NCBI GenBank assembly: GCA_016710275.1
Contig: JADJXS010000001.1
Location: 1,736,001 to 1,800,000, forward strand
From: Phycisphaerales bacterium
Lineage (GTDB): Bacteria > Planctomycetota > Phycisphaerae > UBA1845 > Fen-1342
Length of the DNA stretch: 64,000 nt
Reading direction: 5' to 3'
Below are positions 61,001 to 64,000 of the stretch, in pieces. The position numbers and the translations under genes are program-made. Position 1 is the first letter of the stretch. Each line of letters starts with the position of its first letter. The notes under the pieces were generated by a model. It did no database searches, was not told where the DNA came from, and saw nothing but the letters and a program-made list of their open reading frames with translations.

Positions 61001-62416
61001 ATGGGATTGCACCGGATTGCGATTTTCGCCGTCGCGGCGGTCGGGCTGTTCGTATCGGGGGCGCTGGCGCAGCCGCGCATCAGCATCGGGGCCAAGGCGC
61101 CCTTGTGGGATGAGGTGCGCCAGAATCTCCGTATCGAACAGGATCAGATTCCGCGCTTTCGGGACAAGATCATCCTTCTGCTCTTCTGGCGCACGAACAA
61201 CGCCGAGTCGCTGGAGGCGCTGGACACGCTTGCGGCCATTCACGACGACTTCTCGAAGCTGGGCGTGACCGTGATCGGAATCGTCCCCGAGCCGAATGAG
61301 CGCGTGCAGAGTATCGTCGAAGGGCGGAAGGTGCCTTTCTTGATTGTCTCGCGGAACAACGACGGCGCCGGATTGGGGCTTGAGCAGCTGTACGCGGTTT
61401 CTTCCTACCCGCGCGTTTACATGGTCGATACGAATGGAATCATCGTCTGGGTGGGACACCCGGAGGACGATCTCGAAGACCGCGTTCGCAAGCAGATGTC
61501 AAAGACACCGCCGGCGGGTGCAACGAGCAAGCTGACCAAGGATCGCATGGCGCGCGCGGAGGCGGCATTCAAGAAGGACGACGTGGTCAGGGCCTACACC
61601 TACGCCAAGTCGGTTCGCGACGCGGTGGAACGTGACTCGGCGCCGTTCAACGCGGCCAAGGCGCTGATGGAGAAATGCGAGGAGGCGGCCAAGGAACTTG
61701 TGAAGAGCGCGGCGGAGCACTTCCGGTCGGATGAATTCCAGAAGGCGGCGGACATTGCCTGCCAGATCGCCGTGCGGATGGAAGGAACGGACGTCGCCAA
61801 GCAGGCGGAATCTGAAATCGCTCGGCTTCGCGGACACGTTCGCGCGAAGGACTTTGTGAAGAAGGGGTTGGACAACGCCAAGGGCGAGGTGCTCAACGAC
61901 GAGGCGGCGGAGTATGAGACGCTGGATCAATTCCCCGATGCGCTGCGGATTTACGAGGACGTGGTCAGCAAGTACAAGGACACGCCCGCCGGCAAGCACG
62001 CCGAAAAGGAGATCAAGCGCTACCGCGAGGATCCGGTGATGTCGAAGCGCGTGGCCGAGCGCCGCGCTTCGGAGGACGCCGAGCGCTGGATCGACATCGG
62101 GGATCGCTACCGCAAACTGGCGCTGAACGTGCTCGCCCGCCGGTATTACTCGGATGTCGTCAAGCATTATCCGGATACGGAAGTCGCCAAGCTGGCGCAG
62201 GATCGGCTGAAGGGGCTGCCGGAGAAGGACGGCGCGGATCCGAACGTCGAGCCGCCCAAGCCAAAGAAAGCTGCGACGGATGAGGCGGCGAGCAAGCCGA
62301 CGGATGAGAAGCCCAAGCCTGGCGACGATAAAGGCAAGCCGGGCGACAAGCCGAAGCCTGAGGAGCCGAAGCCGGAACCCAAGCCCAACGCGCCGCGGGG
62401 AGCGGGCGGCGGGTGA
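61001..62416 (+). CDS. Exported thioredoxin-fold/TPR protein lacking redox cysteines
   Basis: 471 residues. A signal peptide ends near ALAQ. Residues about 30-165 are a TlpA/AhpC-like thioredoxin fold: FRDKIILLLFWRTNNAESLEAL, IGIVPEP, and the cis-Pro region SSYPRVYMVD followed by GIIVWVGHP. Where redox members have CxxC after FW, this protein has RTNNAES, so it cannot be a disulphide enzyme. Residues about 190-420 are charged helical repeats (TPR-like). The last 60 are Lys/Pro/Glu-rich. GGGAG lies 7 nt before the ATG. It may be a scaffold or folding factor in the envelope (inference). Confidence 0.78.
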   Translation: MGLHRIAIFAVAAVGLFVSGALAQPRISIGAKAPLWDEVRQNLRIEQDQIPRFRDKIILLLFWRTNNAESLEALDTLAAIHDDFSKLGVTVIGIVPEPNERVQSIVEGRKVPFLIVSRNNDGAGLGLEQLYAVSSYPRVYMVDTNGIIVWVGHPEDDLEDRVRKQMSKTPPAGATSKLTKDRMARAEAAFKKDDVVRAYTYAKSVRDAVERDSAPFNAAKALMEKCEEAAKELVKSAAEHFRSDEFQKAADIACQIAVRMEGTDVAKQAESEIARLRGHVRAKDFVKKGLDNAKGEVLNDEAAEYETLDQFPDALRIYEDVVSKYKDTPAGKHAEKEIKRYREDPVMSKRVAERRASEDAERWIDIGDRYRKLALNVLARRYYSDVVKHYPDTEVAKLAQDRLKGLPEKDGADPNVEPPKPKKAATDEAASKPTDEKPKPGDDKGKPGDKPKPEEPKPEPKPNAPRGAGGG

Positions 62417-62419
62417 CGC

Positions 62420-62444
62420 TGAGGCCGCGCTGCGTCAGGCCTCA
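62420..62444 (+). terminator. Stem-loop after the thioredoxin-fold gene
   Basis: Perfect 7-bp arms TGAGGCC and GGCCTCA around an 11-nt loop, beginning 4 nt after the stop codon. No T tract follows directly. Confidence 0.5.
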
Positions 62445-62588
62445 TCAGTCGGAATTGCGATAGAAGTCTCAGAAAGAGAGTGCGTTCCGTCGAGCGCCGC
62501 CGTTGGCTCAACAGTGTCGGTCCGCGACGATCTGCACTACCCGCAAAGCGGCGACTCCCCGAGCCCAGGCAATCCACTTCAGGTACGT

Positions 62589-62882
62589 CTACAGCGGCCT
62601 TCCGCACGCCCGGCAATATCGCGAGTCGAGCGGGTTTGACTCGTTGCACGACGAGCAGCGCCGCTCGTAGGCCGAAAAGGCGCCTCCGCCGCGGGCTTGC
62701 CGCGTCGGCTCGTCATGCCCGCCGCGCGCATCACCCCTCGCATCGTCCATGTCAGCCGGTTTCGAGTGCGGAGAGTCCGCCCTGCGCCCCGACCCGCTGC
62801 GGAACAGGTTCAATGCGCCCGCCACGACCAGGTAGCCGACCGCGGCGATCGCTCCGAACATCGCGATTTCGGACCAGCTCAT
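62589..62882 (-). CDS. Small membrane protein with a C-terminal zinc ribbon
   Basis: 97 residues. One N-terminal membrane helix (about 6-27) is followed by a charged, Asp/Arg/Gly-rich linker and a four-cysteine zinc ribbon, CSSCNESNPLDSRYCRACG. The ATG at 62880-62882 overlaps the stop of the upstream gene as ATGA. The neighbouring protein also ends in a CxxC zinc ribbon, so the two may work together at the membrane. Function unknown. Confidence 0.72.
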   Translation of the reverse strand: MSWSEIAMFGAIAAVGYLVVAGALNLFRSGSGRRADSPHSKPADMDDARGDARGGHDEPTRQARGGGAFSAYERRCSSCNESNPLDSRYCRACGRPL

Positions 62883-64000
62883 GCGTGCTCCACGCCCGCC
62901 GCCTCCGCCCGCTCCGTCCATGCCAGCGGCCGAACGCCCGGACAACGTGCGCACGACTCCGCCGGCTGCACGAACTGGCTGCGGCAGCGCGGACAGTATG
63001 ACCGACAAGCCGCGTCTTCGGGAGCAGGGGGGGCCAGCAGCTCCTCCTCGCCCAGATCGGCCTGCCCCAACGCGCGCTCCGTGATTCCGCGCAGCACCTC
63101 GCGCATCCACACCGCCGTCTCGTGTGAGGCGCCCTCCTCGTCCGAGCCGTGACATGGGTACCGCAGGTCAGCCAGCACGTCGCGCGCAAAGGCCGCTCGG
63201 CGCTCCCCGGCCAGCGTCACCAGGCCCGCCGTCAGCACGGAGAATGCGGACAGCCGGTCGCGCAGCAGGTTGTCGTAGCCGCGTGCCGCGGCCAGCGGCG
63301 TCGCCGCGGCGACAAACGTCCGCTTGAAGCGCTCCAGCGACTCCCGTCGCCAGAGTCGTCGATGGGCCAGGTTGAACTCGATGACCGAATAGCCCCACAG
63401 CAGCAACAGCGTCCCCAGCAGCGCCGGCCAGGTTGCCGACAATCCGCCGCGCCATGCCAGCGCCGGGCCGATCACCACAAAGAACAGGATCAGTGCAAGA
63501 CATGCCATTCGCAGGTAGCGACCGCGCCGCATGCCGATGCTGAGCACGCGCTTTGCCCGCGAGGCGTCATGCCCGCGCCGCAGCATCGCCCGAATCGCTC
63601 CATCGCGCGCAGCCGGCGCTGCCAGGCGCAGTGATTCCAGCCGTCGCGCCAGCGTCCGAGCCGCGTGCGGCCCGACGCAGCGAACGGACCAGCCCGGCGA
63701 AATGAACACGGTTGAGAGTTGAGACTCGATGCGCGGGAGTTCTTCCCAGCGGCTGAATCGCGGCGCATCGCCGACGGATTCCTCGCATCCGATGTGCTGC
63801 GCGCGCCGGGAGGAAATCCCCTCCGGCGAGACGGAGACCGGCCACACCTGCACCGCCAGCCCCGGCGAAAAGGGAAGCGGCGCGACCGGAGCCAGTCCCG
63901 AGTTGGGCGTTCCGGGAAGCCCCTGCACGCGCAGTGCGCGGTATCCGCCGATTCCCGGCGACCAGATCCAGAAGCTGTCGCGCGGCAGCGCCGCCAGGCA
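62879..64000 (-). CDS. Membrane protein with zinc ribbon (N-terminus beyond the window)
   Basis: At least 373 residues; the frame is open to the right edge, so the start lies outside. Two adjacent hydrophobic segments (YLRMACLALILFFVVIGPAL and a second containing LLGTLLLLWGYSV) lie in the middle. A cytosolic helical region with AFARDVLADLRYPCHG follows, and the C-terminus has CPRCRSQFVQPAESCARC, a four-cysteine zinc ribbon. I do not recognise the family. It is coupled to the next gene by ATGA. Confidence 0.65.
   Translation of the reverse strand, partial: CLAALPRDSFWIWSPGIGGYRALRVQGLPGTPNSGLAPVAPLPFSPGLAVQVWPVSVSPEGISSRRAQHIGCEESVGDAPRFSRWEELPRIESQLSTVFISPGWSVRCVGPHAARTLARRLESLRLAAPAARDGAIRAMLRRGHDASRAKRVLSIGMRRGRYLRMACLALILFFVVIGPALAWRGGLSATWPALLGTLLLLWGYSVIEFNLAHRRLWRRESLERFKRTFVAAATPLAAARGYDNLLRDRLSAFSVLTAGLVTLAGERRAAFARDVLADLRYPCHGSDEEGASHETAVWMREVLRGITERALGQADLGEEELLAPPAPEDAACRSYCPRCRSQFVQPAESCARCPGVRPLAWTERAEAAGVEHA

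Noticed and set aside
1..64000. CRISPR arrays, insertion sequences, integrases or att repeats
   Set aside because: I saw no regularly spaced direct repeats, no transposase or recombinase motifs, and no tRNA-flanking duplication at the single tRNA gene.

Overview
The window is GC-rich bacterial chromosome that looks like a planctomycete, most likely of the Phycisphaerae type. This assignment is inferred from several signs. Five secreted proteins end in paired dockerin-like loops with the core NNFDID. There is one PEP-CTERM protein. A division and cell-wall (dcw) block is present with a DNPR-type MurE, which implies a meso-diaminopimelate wall. LpxK implies lipid A and an outer membrane. There are also many lipoproteins, TPR proteins and a Ser/Thr kinase. 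I see no phage, IS element, integrase or CRISPR array.

Layout. 1-8.7 kb: the N-terminus of a LivF-like ABC ATPase, sppA, a divergent 3-hydroxyacyl-CoA dehydrogenase, a kinase next to a TPR protein, a methyltransferase, and two related lipoproteins. 8.7-19.4 kb: a minus-strand dcw block transcribed mraZ, rsmH, a LysM protein, an ftsL-like gene, ftsI, murE, murF, mraY, ftsW. murD is missing between mraY and ftsW. 19.4-24 kb: a D-2-hydroxyacid dehydrogenase, then a plus-strand run of nuclease-fold lipoprotein, DinB-like, yhbY, FMN reductase and gamma-carbonic-anhydrase-like genes. 24-36 kb: secreted tagged proteins interleaved with a GT2 glycosyltransferase, glyA, a PEP-CTERM protein and murQ.

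36-44 kb: a long minus-strand run holding a stand-alone acyl carrier protein, a small membrane protein, a frameshifted B12-binding radical SAM gene, a sugar isomerase/epimerase-like protein, a Gfo/Idh oxidoreductase, lpxK, a deoxyhypusine-synthase-like protein, a small membrane protein and an iodotyrosine-deiodinase-like nitroreductase. 44-52 kb: a STAS protein with a GspE-type ATPase, a methyltransferase, ferritin, tsaB, tRNA-Leu(UAG) and uvrA. 52-64 kb: two tandem Cys-rich tagged paralogues, a GH123-like lipoprotein overlapping a degenerate Gfo/Idh protein, purC, a selenoprotein, a thioredoxin-fold/TPR protein that lacks its redox cysteines, and two zinc-ribbon membrane proteins.

The most notable item is a 76-residue SelW/Rdx-type selenoprotein at 60484-60714 (minus). 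Its reading frame is interrupted by one in-frame TGA that forms a Cys-x-x-Sec motif. A perfect 7-bp stem-loop begins 14 nt after the TGA, where a bacterial SECIS element should be. Ordinary gene calling breaks this gene. Also notable are an IYD-like enzyme with the full Glu/Tyr/Lys substrate-lid triad, the dockerin-like tag family, and a dcw operon without murD but with a LysM gene inserted.
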